From NCBI GenBank assembly GCA_002343185.1, contig DDRT01000006.1, positions 1 through 21,635 on the forward strand: a DNA stretch of 21,635 nucleotides, in the 5' to 3' direction. The translations under genes were made by a program, and so were the position numbers. The notes beneath the pieces were generated by a model. It was not told the DNA's origin and searched no databases. It was given only the letters and a program-made list of their open reading frames with translations. The DNA comes from Deltaproteobacteria bacterium UBA2409 (GTDB lineage: Bacteria; Bdellovibrionota_C; UBA2361; DDRT01). Below are positions 1 to 7,458 of this stretch, piece by piece (position 1 is the first letter of the stretch; each line of letters opens with the position of its first letter).

Positions 1-1
1 A

Positions 2-88
2 CAGCTAGCTAACCTAGAGCACACCACTGCTTTTACCTTACTAGATCAAACAGCTGCATCTCTCTACAACTTAATCAAGAAGGGGTGA
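2..88 (+). CDS. 3' end of an unidentified gene (partial, runs off left edge)
   Basis: One plus-strand frame is open from the left edge to a TGA at 86-88 and would encode about 28 C-terminal residues ending in LYNLIKKG. The peptide has an amphipathic, ordinary protein composition (LEHTTAFTLLDQTAASLYN). The codon choice (CTA, TTA, GAT, AAG) resembles the neighbouring genes. A small inverted repeat overlaps the stop codon, which fits a gene end. The piece is too short to name, and a chance open frame of this length cannot be excluded. Confidence 0.4.
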   Translation, partial: QLANLEHTTAFTLLDQTAASLYNLIKKG

Positions 89-98
89 GAATCCCCTT
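80..98 (+). terminator. Small hairpin at the end of the left-edge gene
   Basis: AAGGGG (80-85) pairs with CCCCTT (93-98) around a 7-nt loop and overlaps the stop of the partial gene. Only a short T-rich stretch (TTTAATT) follows, so it is a weak intrinsic terminator at best. A second short repeat, TTCGG (102-106) with CCGAA (118-122), follows it. Confidence 0.3.
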
Positions 99-139
99 TA
101 ATTCGGAGATCAAAAAACCGAAATCAGGCAACAGGAACA

Positions 140-161
140 GATAACAGAAACAGAAGTTATC
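140..161. repeat. Inverted repeat GATAAC/GTTATC in the glycosyltransferase leader region
   Basis: GATAAC (140-145) and GTTATC (156-161) are perfect inverted repeats separated by 10 nt. They lie about 50 bp upstream of the proposed promoter. They could be an operator half-site pair or an RNA hairpin, and nothing in the sequence decides between these. Confidence 0.25.
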
Positions 162-212
162 GGCTTACAGAGATACGGAGAACGTAGAGACCGACAAACA
201 AAAGAATTCTAT

Positions 213-242
213 TAGACAAAGTTTTTACAAGCCCCACATAAT
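213..242 (+). promoter_or_regulatory. Sigma-70-like promoter upstream of the GT2 gene
   Basis: TAGACA (213-218) matches the -35 consensus at 5 of 6 positions. CATAAT (237-242) matches the -10 consensus at 5 of 6. The spacer is 18 bp. Transcription would start near 249, about 30 nt before the first possible start codon. This is the best promoter-like match in the 89-280 gap. Confidence 0.45.
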
Positions 243-280
243 TCTCCCAGTTGAGCTAACCAAAACTAGCAGTTACGATC

Positions 281-982
281 TTGCTAGTGAAGGTCGGAAT
301 CTTTGTTGTTAGCTATAATGCTGTAAATCATCTTATCTCAACTTTAAAACGTATTCCGATTGAAGTTGAGGAGATCTTTGTTTTTGATGATTCAAGTGAT
401 GATAACTCTTATTATGCTGCCCTTGGTTATAAACATGAACATAATATCCATAATTTAGTCGTAACAAGAAATGAAAAAAACTTAGGGTACGGCGGAAATC
501 AAAAAATCGGATACCAGTATGCAATTCAAAGAGGGTTTGATGTAGTTGTTTTGCTTCATGGTGATGGGCAGTATGCCCCAGAAGTTTTGCCTCAAATGCT
601 CAAACCATTTGAAGATAAAAATACAGCTTTTGTTTTAGGATCAAGAATGTTTGGAGGAGCCTTAAAGGGCGGAATGCCAATGTATAAATTTGTTGGTAAT
701 AAGATACTGACATTTATTCAAAATTTTCTAACAGGGTTAGGTTTGTCAGAATATCACTCTGGATATAGAGCTTACAGAGTTGAAGCTTTGAAAAATATTC
801 CGTTCACGAAATTCACAGATTCTTGGCATTTTGATACCCAAATGATCTTGGAGTTTTGGAAGCAGGGGCTAAAAATTGTGGAAGTTCCGATTCCGACTTA
901 TTATGGAGATGAGATATCGAGGGTAAACGGAATCCCTTATGCAATAAATTGTATTCTCGAAACCTTTAAGGCACGAAGATGA
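281..982 (+). CDS. GT2-family glycosyltransferase (dolichyl-phosphate-mannose-synthase-like)
   Basis: This is a cytosolic family 2 glycosyltransferase that would move a sugar from a nucleotide donor to a lipid carrier or glycan. The GT-A fold is visible: an N-terminal beta strand (VGIFVVSYNA, residues 5-14), the nucleotide-binding DDSSD (36-40), NLGYGGNQ (67-74), and the metal/donor motif HGDGQY (93-98) in place of the usual DADGQ. The conserved acceptor-side block HSGYRAYRVEAL follows at about 159-170. There is no transmembrane tail, so it is a soluble 233-aa enzyme. The start is TTG at 281 or GTG at 287. An in-frame stop at 257-259 rules out a longer protein, and neither start has a clear Shine-Dalgarno site. 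Its stop overlaps the next start as ATGA. Donor and acceptor cannot be read from sequence. Confidence 0.85.
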   Translation: MLVKVGIFVVSYNAVNHLISTLKRIPIEVEEIFVFDDSSDDNSYYAALGYKHEHNIHNLVVTRNEKNLGYGGNQKIGYQYAIQRGFDVVVLLHGDGQYAPEVLPQMLKPFEDKNTAFVLGSRMFGGALKGGMPMYKFVGNKILTFIQNFLTGLGLSEYHSGYRAYRVEALKNIPFTKFTDSWHFDTQMILEFWKQGLKIVEVPIPTYYGDEISRVNGIPYAINCILETFKARR

Positions 983-1797
983 TTACTAAAGGAATACATC
1001 ACATTACGGCTTTCTGCTCGGATGCACAGAGAAACGTAGATTTTTATACTAAAACCTTAGGCTTAGAGCTAGTAAAGGTAACTGTAAATTTTGATGATCC
1101 AAATACATATCATCTTTACTATGGTTTAAATGGTGGGGCACCTGGGACAGTTTTAACTTTTTTTGTTTGGCCTCATAGTAAGAGAACCCCAAAAGGTAGT
1201 GGTGTGGTTTCAGAGATCTGGTTCGATGTTCCCAGAGGATTCTCGGCGCCTGGAGAAAAAACAGAGAATGGATATCTATTATACGATCCAGATGGTTTGA
1301 AGATACGATTAATTGAGAGAGATGTTAAGAGTATTGAAGGTTTCAGTGGAGCAACCTTGTCTGTTCGTTCCCCTGAAAAGACGAAAGAGATGCTGGAGAG
1401 AAATTTTGGATACCAGAAGATTTCAAACGATCTACTGAAATCTGAATCTGGTGGAGTGCTTGAAGTATTAAAAAGTGATCTACCTTTAGAAAGAGCAGGG
1501 GCAGGCTCTGTTCATCACATAGCACTTAGAGCTGTTAACGAAAGTGAACAGGGGGAGATTCAAGATCAATTGCCTGGCGTTACTCCTATAATTAATAGGA
1601 TGTATTTTAAATCGATCTACTTTAGAGAGTCACAAGGCGTTTTGTTTGAGGTTGCAACAGATAGCCCAGGTTTCTTAATTGATGAAGAAGTTTTAGGTTC
1701 AAAACTATGTTTGCCTCCTCAGCATGAGCATCTTAGAGAAGAGCTTTATCAAACCCTTCCGAGGTTTGAAATTCAAGGAAAAAGTTTCCCAAAATAG
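979..1797 (+). CDS. VOC-superfamily protein, ring-cleaving dioxygenase (MhqO-like)
   Basis: The protein has two glyoxalase/bleomycin-resistance (VOC) modules, as in the hydroquinone/catechol ring-cleaving dioxygenases of the MhqO type. Module 1 has HHIT (residues 7-10), the family signature DDPNTYHLYYG (39-49) and LTFFVWP (59-65). Module 2 has SVHHIALRA (177-185) and YFKSIYFRE (209-217), then FEVATDSPGF (223-232) and LPPQHE. The metal ligands are probably H8, H180 and E224. At 272 aa it is shorter than the roughly 310 aa usual for this group, having lost part of the region between the modules. A real substrate is therefore uncertain; thiol- or quinone-stress detoxification is the family theme. 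It overlaps the glycosyltransferase by 4 nt and is probably cotranslated with it. Confidence 0.8.
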   Translation: MITKGIHHITAFCSDAQRNVDFYTKTLGLELVKVTVNFDDPNTYHLYYGLNGGAPGTVLTFFVWPHSKRTPKGSGVVSEIWFDVPRGFSAPGEKTENGYLLYDPDGLKIRLIERDVKSIEGFSGATLSVRSPEKTKEMLERNFGYQKISNDLLKSESGGVLEVLKSDLPLERAGAGSVHHIALRAVNESEQGEIQDQLPGVTPIINRMYFKSIYFRESQGVLFEVATDSPGFLIDEEVLGSKLCLPPQHEHLREELYQTLPRFEIQGKSFPK

Positions 1798-1834
1798 CAC
1801 TAATAGTTTTTCCTAGAGTAGCCGATAGATAGAG

Positions 1835-2458
1835 TTGGTGAGAAATCCTTTTGAAGCAATAGGCCAGATCTTTAAAGATCTAAGTTATCGATGGGAGGAG
1901 CTTAAAAGGAGCTCTGAGCATTCGCTTTCAAAAGAAACCTGGCAGGAGGTGCTCAAGGTTTTACCAAGGCTTCAAAAAGATCCTCAAGATCTAGACGCCG
2001 ATCCACTTCCTCAAGATAACTTAAGGGATGCTTTTGCAATACTGAATGATAGCGTGCAGGACTATGTAAGATCGGTGAGATTTTCAAATCCTAGTATGTT
2101 CATCACTGGAGTGAAACCTGATCTTTTTTTACTAGAAGCGCCAGGGGAGTGTATGATTTTTGTGGATTCTTCAGAGGGGCTAAATAACCTCTTATCAGCC
2201 AATTTTAGACTTCATCACGTAAGTGACACTAAGCAGATTGAATTCTACCTAAATACTAATCTAATCTTAATTAAGGAGGAGGGTAAGGAGCCTGTTAGTA
2301 TCCCTGCAGGTATAATATCTAAAGACCTCACTCCAAAAGTATGTGGGGATGCAATTCTGAATATAGAAGAGTACCTTCTAACCCTTACTCAATTGACTGC
2401 TACGATGAAACATCTATCCGCTCTCCTTAAAAAGGCTTCAGGGAGAGATTCCACCTAG
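1835..2458 (+). CDS. Hypothetical protein upstream of nuoH
   Basis: I do not recognise this 207-aa protein. It has no signal peptide and no membrane helix. The N-terminal third is helical and charged (about residues 1-75), the middle is beta-rich (SMFITGVKPDLFLLEAP, then FYLNTNLILIKEEG) and the C-terminal end is a helix (YLLTLTQLTATMKHLSALLKK). Start options are TTG at 1835 or GTG at 1838, preceded by a weak purine stretch. It ends 35 bp before nuoH on the same strand, so it is probably cotranscribed with the complex I genes. A role as a complex I accessory or assembly factor is only a guess from position. Confidence 0.6.
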   Translation: MVRNPFEAIGQIFKDLSYRWEELKRSSEHSLSKETWQEVLKVLPRLQKDPQDLDADPLPQDNLRDAFAILNDSVQDYVRSVRFSNPSMFITGVKPDLFLLEAPGECMIFVDSSEGLNNLLSANFRLHHVSDTKQIEFYLNTNLILIKEEGKEPVSIPAGIISKDLTPKVCGDAILNIEEYLLTLTQLTATMKHLSALLKKASGRDST

Positions 2459-2471
2459 ACATTTCAATAAC

Positions 2472-2490
2472 TTAGGGTTAAAAAACCTAA
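2472..2490 (+). repeat. Short inverted repeat just upstream of nuoH
   Basis: TTAGG (2472-2476) pairs with CCTAA (2486-2490), and the pairing can extend through GTT/AA with a bulged G. It occupies the 35-bp gap before the nuoH start. No good Shine-Dalgarno site is visible there. It may tune translation entry, but it is small. Confidence 0.2.
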
Positions 2491-2493
2491 CAG

Positions 2494-3597
2494 GTGGATC
2501 ATTATATCATTCTAATTATCCAGGTTGTTTTCGTTTTGAACCTTATCTTAGGGCTTGCATCTCTTTGTACATGGTTTGAAAGAAAAGCTTCAGCCCTAAT
2601 TCAGGACCGGGTAGGGGCAAATAGAGCCGGTGCGTTTTATAGGGGTGATAATTTTTTATCTAAAAGCGCTTCTCCCTTTATTAGAGTATTAGGCAAGCTT
2701 GGAGTAATTAACACTCTAATCTGTGATTCTGTTAAAGGGATCATGAAAGAAGATTTTATCCCGAAAGGTGTAAATCCTATTCTTCATGCATCTGGGCCAT
2801 TTTTGGCTGCACTTCCAGTTTTCGTTTCATTTGCTGTAATTCCGTTCGCTCCAGATTTTACGATTCCTGCGTTTACATTTTTTTCTTATGACTTTGGACC
2901 TTATGACATTAAAATGCAGCTTGCTCCTCTTGATGCGGGAGCTTTATTTATCCTCGCTATGGGATCTATAGCTGTCTACGGTGTGGCCATTGCAGGGTTC
3001 ACAGGAAACAATAAATTCTCTTTTCTAGGAGGTCTAAGGGCAGCAGCTCAAATGATCTCTTATGAGCTAGCCATGGGAATTGCTTTAGCAACTGCAATCC
3101 TTGTTTACGGCACAACAGATATTTATGCGATGGTCGAAGCTCAAAAGACTGTTTGGGGTATCATTATGATGCCGATCGGATTTGTTATTTTGTTCATAAC
3201 AGGTCTTGCCGAAACAAAGAGAGGCCCATTTGATATGCCTGAAAGTGAATCTGAACTTGTAGCAGGATATTTTACAGAATACTCAGGAATGAAGTTTTTA
3301 CTTTTTTGGTTAGGAGAATTTGCAGAAATAGCACTTTTCTCTGCTGTTATCTCATTACTATTTTTTGGTGGCTGGAATATACCATTTGTGACTCTTCCTG
3401 AAGGAACAATTTTCGGTGCACTTTTAGGTCACACAATATTAATGACAAAAATAGTCTTTTTCTGTCTTCTCCAGATAGTAATCAGATGGACGATCCCAAG
3501 ATTCAGGTATGATCAGCTTATGAATCTTGGGTGGAAGTATCTTTTGCCATTAAGCTTGGTTAACCTAATGGGTACAGCAGTGGTGGTGCTTCTATGA
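2494..3597 (+). CDS. nuoH: NADH:quinone oxidoreductase subunit H
   Basis: NuoH (ND1) is the membrane subunit of complex I that forms part of the quinone chamber and the link to the peripheral arm. Hallmarks are ERKASALIQDRVGANRAG (residues 29-46, the usual QxRxGPNRxG loop), ISYE (188-191) and AETKRGPFDMPESESELV (239-256), the acidic loop near the quinone site. About eight membrane helices are evident. The length of 367 aa is slightly above the usual 320-350. The start is GTG at 2494 (MDHYIILIIQ). The first gene downstream is nuoJ, overlapping by 4 nt; nuoI, which usually lies between them, is absent here. Confidence 0.96.
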   Translation: MDHYIILIIQVVFVLNLILGLASLCTWFERKASALIQDRVGANRAGAFYRGDNFLSKSASPFIRVLGKLGVINTLICDSVKGIMKEDFIPKGVNPILHASGPFLAALPVFVSFAVIPFAPDFTIPAFTFFSYDFGPYDIKMQLAPLDAGALFILAMGSIAVYGVAIAGFTGNNKFSFLGGLRAAAQMISYELAMGIALATAILVYGTTDIYAMVEAQKTVWGIIMMPIGFVILFITGLAETKRGPFDMPESESELVAGYFTEYSGMKFLLFWLGEFAEIALFSAVISLLFFGGWNIPFVTLPEGTIFGALLGHTILMTKIVFFCLLQIVIRWTIPRFRYDQLMNLGWKYLLPLSLVNLMGTAVVVLL

Positions 3598-4076
3598 TGA
3601 ACGAGCTTATTTTTTATCTCCTTGCAGGACTCGTATTAGGATCAAGTCTAGCTGTTCTCTTAATACCTAATCCAATGTATGCAACTTTGAGCTTGGTTGG
3701 GAATTTACTAGCTGTTGCAGGAATATATGCTCTTTTAAATGCTCATTTTTTAGCCGTAGTTCAGGTGACAGTTTATGCCGGAGCCGTAATGGTTCTGGTT
3801 CTCTTTGTAATAATGCTTATCAACAACAGAGACTTTGAGGCCAGAATTCCATCGAAGATCTATTTTTTCTTGGCTTCAGCTTTAGTCTTTTTATTTCTGT
3901 ATATTCTAATCCCAAGACTCTCTAGTAGCGGAGAGGCCTCAAATGTAGAGGGATCAGTTAGAAGTTTCGGATTACTACTCTTCCAGGATTACGTGATTAA
4001 CTTTCAAATTGCAGGAATCTTGCTTCTTGCTGCGATGGTAGGTGCAATAATGATTGGGAGGCGAAGTGGAGATTGA
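3594..4076 (+). CDS. nuoJ: NADH:quinone oxidoreductase subunit J
   Basis: NuoJ (ND6) is a five-helix subunit at the middle of the complex I membrane arm. The diagnostic block VQVTVYAGAVMVLVLFVIML, with its pi-bulge helix, is intact at about residues 57-76. The rest is hydrophobic and ends in IGRRSGD. The length of 160 aa is normal. Two consecutive ATG codons (3594 and 3597) are possible starts, and the first overlaps the nuoH stop as ATGA. Its 3' end overlaps nuoK. Confidence 0.95.
   Translation: MMNELIFYLLAGLVLGSSLAVLLIPNPMYATLSLVGNLLAVAGIYALLNAHFLAVVQVTVYAGAVMVLVLFVIMLINNRDFEARIPSKIYFFLASALVFLFLYILIPRLSSSGEASNVEGSVRSFGLLLFQDYVINFQIAGILLLAAMVGAIMIGRRSGD
4056..4061 (+). promoter_or_regulatory. 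Shine-Dalgarno site that sets the nuoK start
   Basis: GGGAGG lies inside the end of nuoJ, 4 nt before GTG 4066. It makes 4066 a better start than the TTG at 4054, which would place this site inside the coding region. Confidence 0.6.
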
Positions 4077-4365
4077 TATTGTAACGAAGCTCTCCTGTTT
4101 TATGTTCTGTGCCGGGGTCCTTACTGTTCTTTTAAGAAGAGACACTATACTGATGCTAGTAGGTATCGAGCTAATGTTGAATGCAGTAAATCTATCTCTA
4201 GTTGGATTTTCAAGTCTCCACGGAGAGTTGAGTGGGCAGATCTTTGTATTTTTCATTATGGTTGTTGCTGCTGCTGAGTCAGGGGTGGGATTAGCAATCA
4301 TTATCTCACTCTTTAGAGCGTTTAGATCGGTCGATAGGGAAGCTGCTTCGGAGTTAAAGTGGTGA
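4066..4365 (+). CDS. nuoK: NADH:quinone oxidoreductase subunit K
   Basis: NuoK (ND4L) is a three-helix proton-channel subunit. The family pattern is clear: an N-terminal helix ending in LLRRDTILMLVGIELMLNAV, with the conserved membrane Glu in GIELMLN, then a third helix with FFIMVVAAAESGVGLAI carrying the second conserved Glu. I choose GTG 4066 over the upstream TTG 4054 because GGGAGG (4056-4061) sits 4 nt before it as a Shine-Dalgarno site. This gives 99 aa, the family's standard length. The gene overlaps nuoJ by 11 nt. Confidence 0.93.
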   Translation: MEIDIVTKLSCFMFCAGVLTVLLRRDTILMLVGIELMLNAVNLSLVGFSSLHGELSGQIFVFFIMVVAAAESGVGLAIIISLFRAFRSVDREAASELKW

Positions 4366-6146
4366 AAGATCTAATTTTCCTATCGGTAGCACTTCCACTT
4401 TTAGGATCTATAATTTCTCCATTTACTAGACTTGCTCCTTACATCGCAACCGGATCAGTGTTTGGATCTTTTATTATCTCCTGTTTCTTATTCATCAATC
4501 TTGACGAGCCAGTTGTCGCTTCAGCTTTTAACTGGATAACCGTAGCTGAGACAGAGATACAGTTTAGTTTTACTCTGGATAGACTCTCGATGGTAATGAT
4601 GCTTCTTGTTACAGGGGTTGGAGGATTGATACATCTTTATTCGATCAGCTACATGAAGGGGGAGCCAGTTAGATATTTCTCTTACTTAAATCTTTTTATC
4701 TTTTCGATGTTGGTTCTAGTACTGGGGAGTAACTTGCCTATGCTATTTATAGGCTGGGAAGGGGTTGGCTTATGTTCTTATCTACTGATTAGCTTCTGGT
4801 TTAAAAACAAAGAATACGTCTCAGCTGGTACAAAAGCTTTCATAGTAAATAGAATTGGAGACTTGGGGCTTCTTCTTGCGATGTTTATTCTGATTAGAGA
4901 TGTTGGAACTTTAGATTTTAGAGAGCTTCAAAATCTTTTCTCAGCTGGATCCCCAATTGCCGAAGAGGCTCTATTTTTAGTTGCAATAGCCCTGTTTTTT
5001 GGTGCGACTGGCAAATCAGCTCAGCTTCCACTTTTTGTATGGCTTCCTGACGCTATGGCAGGTCCTACTCCTGTTTCAGCGTTAATTCACGCTGCGACCA
5101 TGGTGACAGCAGGAATTTACCTCATGGCAAGAGCAAATTTTATATTTGATGCTGTTCCTGAGGTTTTAGTGATTGTTTTAATTGTAGCAGCACTTACAGC
5201 TTTTATCGGTGCAACGGCGGCATTATTCCAAAAGGATCTAAAAAAAATACTTGCATACTCTACCGTAAGTCAGCTCGGTTTTATGTTTGTTGCTGCAGCC
5301 GCTCAAGCATACTGGGTTGCTTTATTTCACGTTCTAACGCATGCCTTTTTTAAAGCAGCACTATTTCTTAGTGCCGGAACTGTGATTCACGGCTGTCACG
5401 GAGAGCAGAGAGTTGCGTTAATGGGAGGACTACTAAAGAAGCTTCCTTATACTGCAATTGTTTTTGGGGTATGTAGCTTGGCTATAGCAGGAGTCTTTCC
5501 ACTTAGTGGTGCCTACTCAAAGCATGCAATCTTTGATGCACTAGAAAGCTCTACATTGCCTTATTTTTCCTTGATTACCCCTGATCGAGTTTTAATACTT
5601 TTAAGTATTACTGCATTTTTGACTGCAGTTTACATGGGTAGAACTTTTAGTCTGGTATTTTTAGGAACATATAGAGGTAAAGGAGACCCACATGAGGGTG
5701 GAGTATTGCTTGTTCTTCCTGTTTTAATTTTAGGAATTTTTGCGTTGGTTTCTGGAGGATATCTTTTACAGTTTTTGCCCGGATATCTGTATTTAGTTCT
5801 TGATCCACTTGAAGTAACTAATCCACATTTTTCAGTTGTGCCTCTGGTTGGATTAGCTATCGGAATATTTTTAAAACAAGTTCCAAATATAGGATTTTTT
5901 GAGAGAGCATGGGGTTTTGATGATCTTTATTCGATCTTCATTGTGAAGCCTTTTATAGCTTTTTCAAAGTTATTTGACTCAGTAATAGATCGGCTGCTTC
6001 TCAGGGGGACAGTTGATGCAACATCTGGATCAACCCTTGTACTATCTGAAGGAATAAGACTACTTCATTCAGGGAGACTCAAAATTTATCTCTTTTATTT
6101 CTTTGTTGGAATCTCTGTGGGATTAGGTGTTTATGTTGTGGGGTAG
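4359..6146 (+). CDS. nuoL: NADH:quinone oxidoreductase subunit L
   Basis: NuoL (ND5) is the distal antiporter-like proton pump of complex I. Its key features are present: GWEGVGLCSYLLISFWF from residue 132, with the conserved E134; GATGKSAQLPLFVWLPDAM from residue 215, with K219; and the following GPTPVSALIHAATMVTAGIY. The C-terminal part carries the lateral helix region and a final membrane helix (YLFYFFVGISVGLGVYVV). The length of 595 aa is close to the usual 610. The start is GTG 4359 or GTG 4362; the second makes a GTGA overlap with the nuoK stop. GGAG at 4350-4353 can serve either. Confidence 0.96.
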   Translation: MVKDLIFLSVALPLLGSIISPFTRLAPYIATGSVFGSFIISCFLFINLDEPVVASAFNWITVAETEIQFSFTLDRLSMVMMLLVTGVGGLIHLYSISYMKGEPVRYFSYLNLFIFSMLVLVLGSNLPMLFIGWEGVGLCSYLLISFWFKNKEYVSAGTKAFIVNRIGDLGLLLAMFILIRDVGTLDFRELQNLFSAGSPIAEEALFLVAIALFFGATGKSAQLPLFVWLPDAMAGPTPVSALIHAATMVTAGIYLMARANFIFDAVPEVLVIVLIVAALTAFIGATAALFQKDLKKILAYSTVSQLGFMFVAAAAQAYWVALFHVLTHAFFKAALFLSAGTVIHGCHGEQRVALMGGLLKKLPYTAIVFGVCSLAIAGVFPLSGAYSKHAIFDALESSTLPYFSLITPDRVLILLSITAFLTAVYMGRTFSLVFLGTYRGKGDPHEGGVLLVLPVLILGIFALVSGGYLLQFLPGYLYLVLDPLEVTNPHFSVVPLVGLAIGIFLKQVPNIGFFERAWGFDDLYSIFIVKPFIAFSKLFDSVIDRLLLRGTVDATSGSTLVLSEGIRLLHSGRLKIYLFYFFVGISVGLGVYVVG

Positions 6147-7458
6147 CCTAATAATACTTACTTCCATTATTTTCGGTCTTTTAGGGCTCATTAACCCCCG
6201 TGTAGTTACGTTAGGTTCATTAGTACAGTTAGTGCTTATTGTTTTACTGATAATTGATCCAAAGAGCGAGAATTACAATTGGGGTCTTGGTGTAGCGCTA
6301 AGTTTCGAGTACGACTTTATATCGCTATCTCTCATAGGATTAGCTGGAATTTTCTGCGCAATTGTTAGATCTCCGATGATATTACTTTCTCATGCTGCGG
6401 TTGTTGGAGCTCTATCTTCAAGAGATCTTTTTTCGTTTTTTATTTTTTTTGAAGCGATGCTGGTTCCTATCTATTTCTCAATTAAGGGAAGCTCTGCATT
6501 AAGGTTTATTTTGTATTCTACAATAGGGGGAGCCCTGTTTCTTGGCTCGATTCTATATCTTGCAACCCTTGCAGAGAGTCAGACTGGATCTATTTCGTTT
6601 TTACTTAGCGACTTAGAAAAAGGGATTCAGGTTTCTCAAGGTGCTGAACATTGGCTTTTTGGGGGATTTTTTATTGCGTTCGCCATTAAAACTCCAATCT
6701 TCCCATTTCATGGATGGCAGGCTGATGCTTATCGTGATGCTCCGATTGGTGTGACCACCTATATGGCATCTGTTCTCTCAAAGGTCGGTATTTACGGAAT
6801 GCTCAGGTTTGTATTCCCTCTCTTCCCCAGTGTTTCCTATGACCATAGTAGTCTCCTTGCTTGGATTGCCACAATTGGAACTCTCTATGCTGGGTTCATT
6901 GCGTTTAATCAATCCGAGATAAGGCGAGTTTTTGCTTTTGCATCTATGTCTCACCTAGGAGTTGCATTTCTTGGGATAGCAGCGTGGAATATCAATGCGA
7001 CCTCTGGAGTAGCTTTTCATCTGATAGCTCATGGACTTACTTTAGGGGGACTTTTTTTATGTGTAGGGCTGTTAGAAAAAGATAAGAATTCAAAGGCGCT
7101 ATCGGTTTTGATGTTTATTTTACTTATGTCTTTTATAGCACTTCCACTAACCGCTGGTTTTATCGGCGAGTTTGTGATTTTGAGTGGTAGTTATCGAGTA
7201 TTTCCTACCCAGACAGTTATAATTCTTTTAGCTATTGTAATAGGGGCAGTATACTCCTTAGCTTTAGCCAGGAGGTATATTCTTATCGAACTTGGTTCAG
7301 GTAGTTTAAGAGAGCTTGTTGTAATAGCGAGTTTAGCACTTAGTGTTATAGCACTTGGGATATTTCCTAATCTCCTTCTTGAGCCGCTTCAAGAGAGTGT
7401 AAAAGAGATACTAGTGTCTTCATCTAAAAGAGAGGCTGTAACGTTAGTCGATGCTTGA
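6133..7458 (+). CDS. nuoM: NADH:quinone oxidoreductase subunit M
   Basis: NuoM (ND4) is an antiporter-like proton pump of complex I. The conserved membrane Glu is in FFEAMLVPIYF, and the Lys and loop region is AIKTPIFPFHGWQADAYRDA, with the following GVTTYMASVLSKVGIYGMLR helix. The loop reads GWQADAYRDAP rather than the common TWLPDAHVEAP, so this is a diverged form. It is shorter (441 aa from ATG 6133) than the roughly 500-aa enterobacterial protein. I prefer ATG 6133, with AGG at 6125-6127 before it, over GTG 6127. It overlaps the end of nuoL by 14 nt. Confidence 0.93.
   Translation: MLWGSLIILTSIIFGLLGLINPRVVTLGSLVQLVLIVLLIIDPKSENYNWGLGVALSFEYDFISLSLIGLAGIFCAIVRSPMILLSHAAVVGALSSRDLFSFFIFFEAMLVPIYFSIKGSSALRFILYSTIGGALFLGSILYLATLAESQTGSISFLLSDLEKGIQVSQGAEHWLFGGFFIAFAIKTPIFPFHGWQADAYRDAPIGVTTYMASVLSKVGIYGMLRFVFPLFPSVSYDHSSLLAWIATIGTLYAGFIAFNQSEIRRVFAFASMSHLGVAFLGIAAWNINATSGVAFHLIAHGLTLGGLFLCVGLLEKDKNSKALSVLMFILLMSFIALPLTAGFIGEFVILSGSYRVFPTQTVIILLAIVIGAVYSLALARRYILIELGSGSLRELVVIASLALSVIALGIFPNLLLEPLQESVKEILVSSSKREAVTLVDA

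Noticed and set aside
281..2458. Surface-polysaccharide gene cluster
   Set aside because: Only one glycosyltransferase is present and its neighbours are a VOC protein and an unknown protein, so a cluster is not supported.
3975..4301. Minus-strand 108-codon frame opposite nuoJ/nuoK
   Set aside because: It lies antisense to two certain complex I genes and has no recognisable features.
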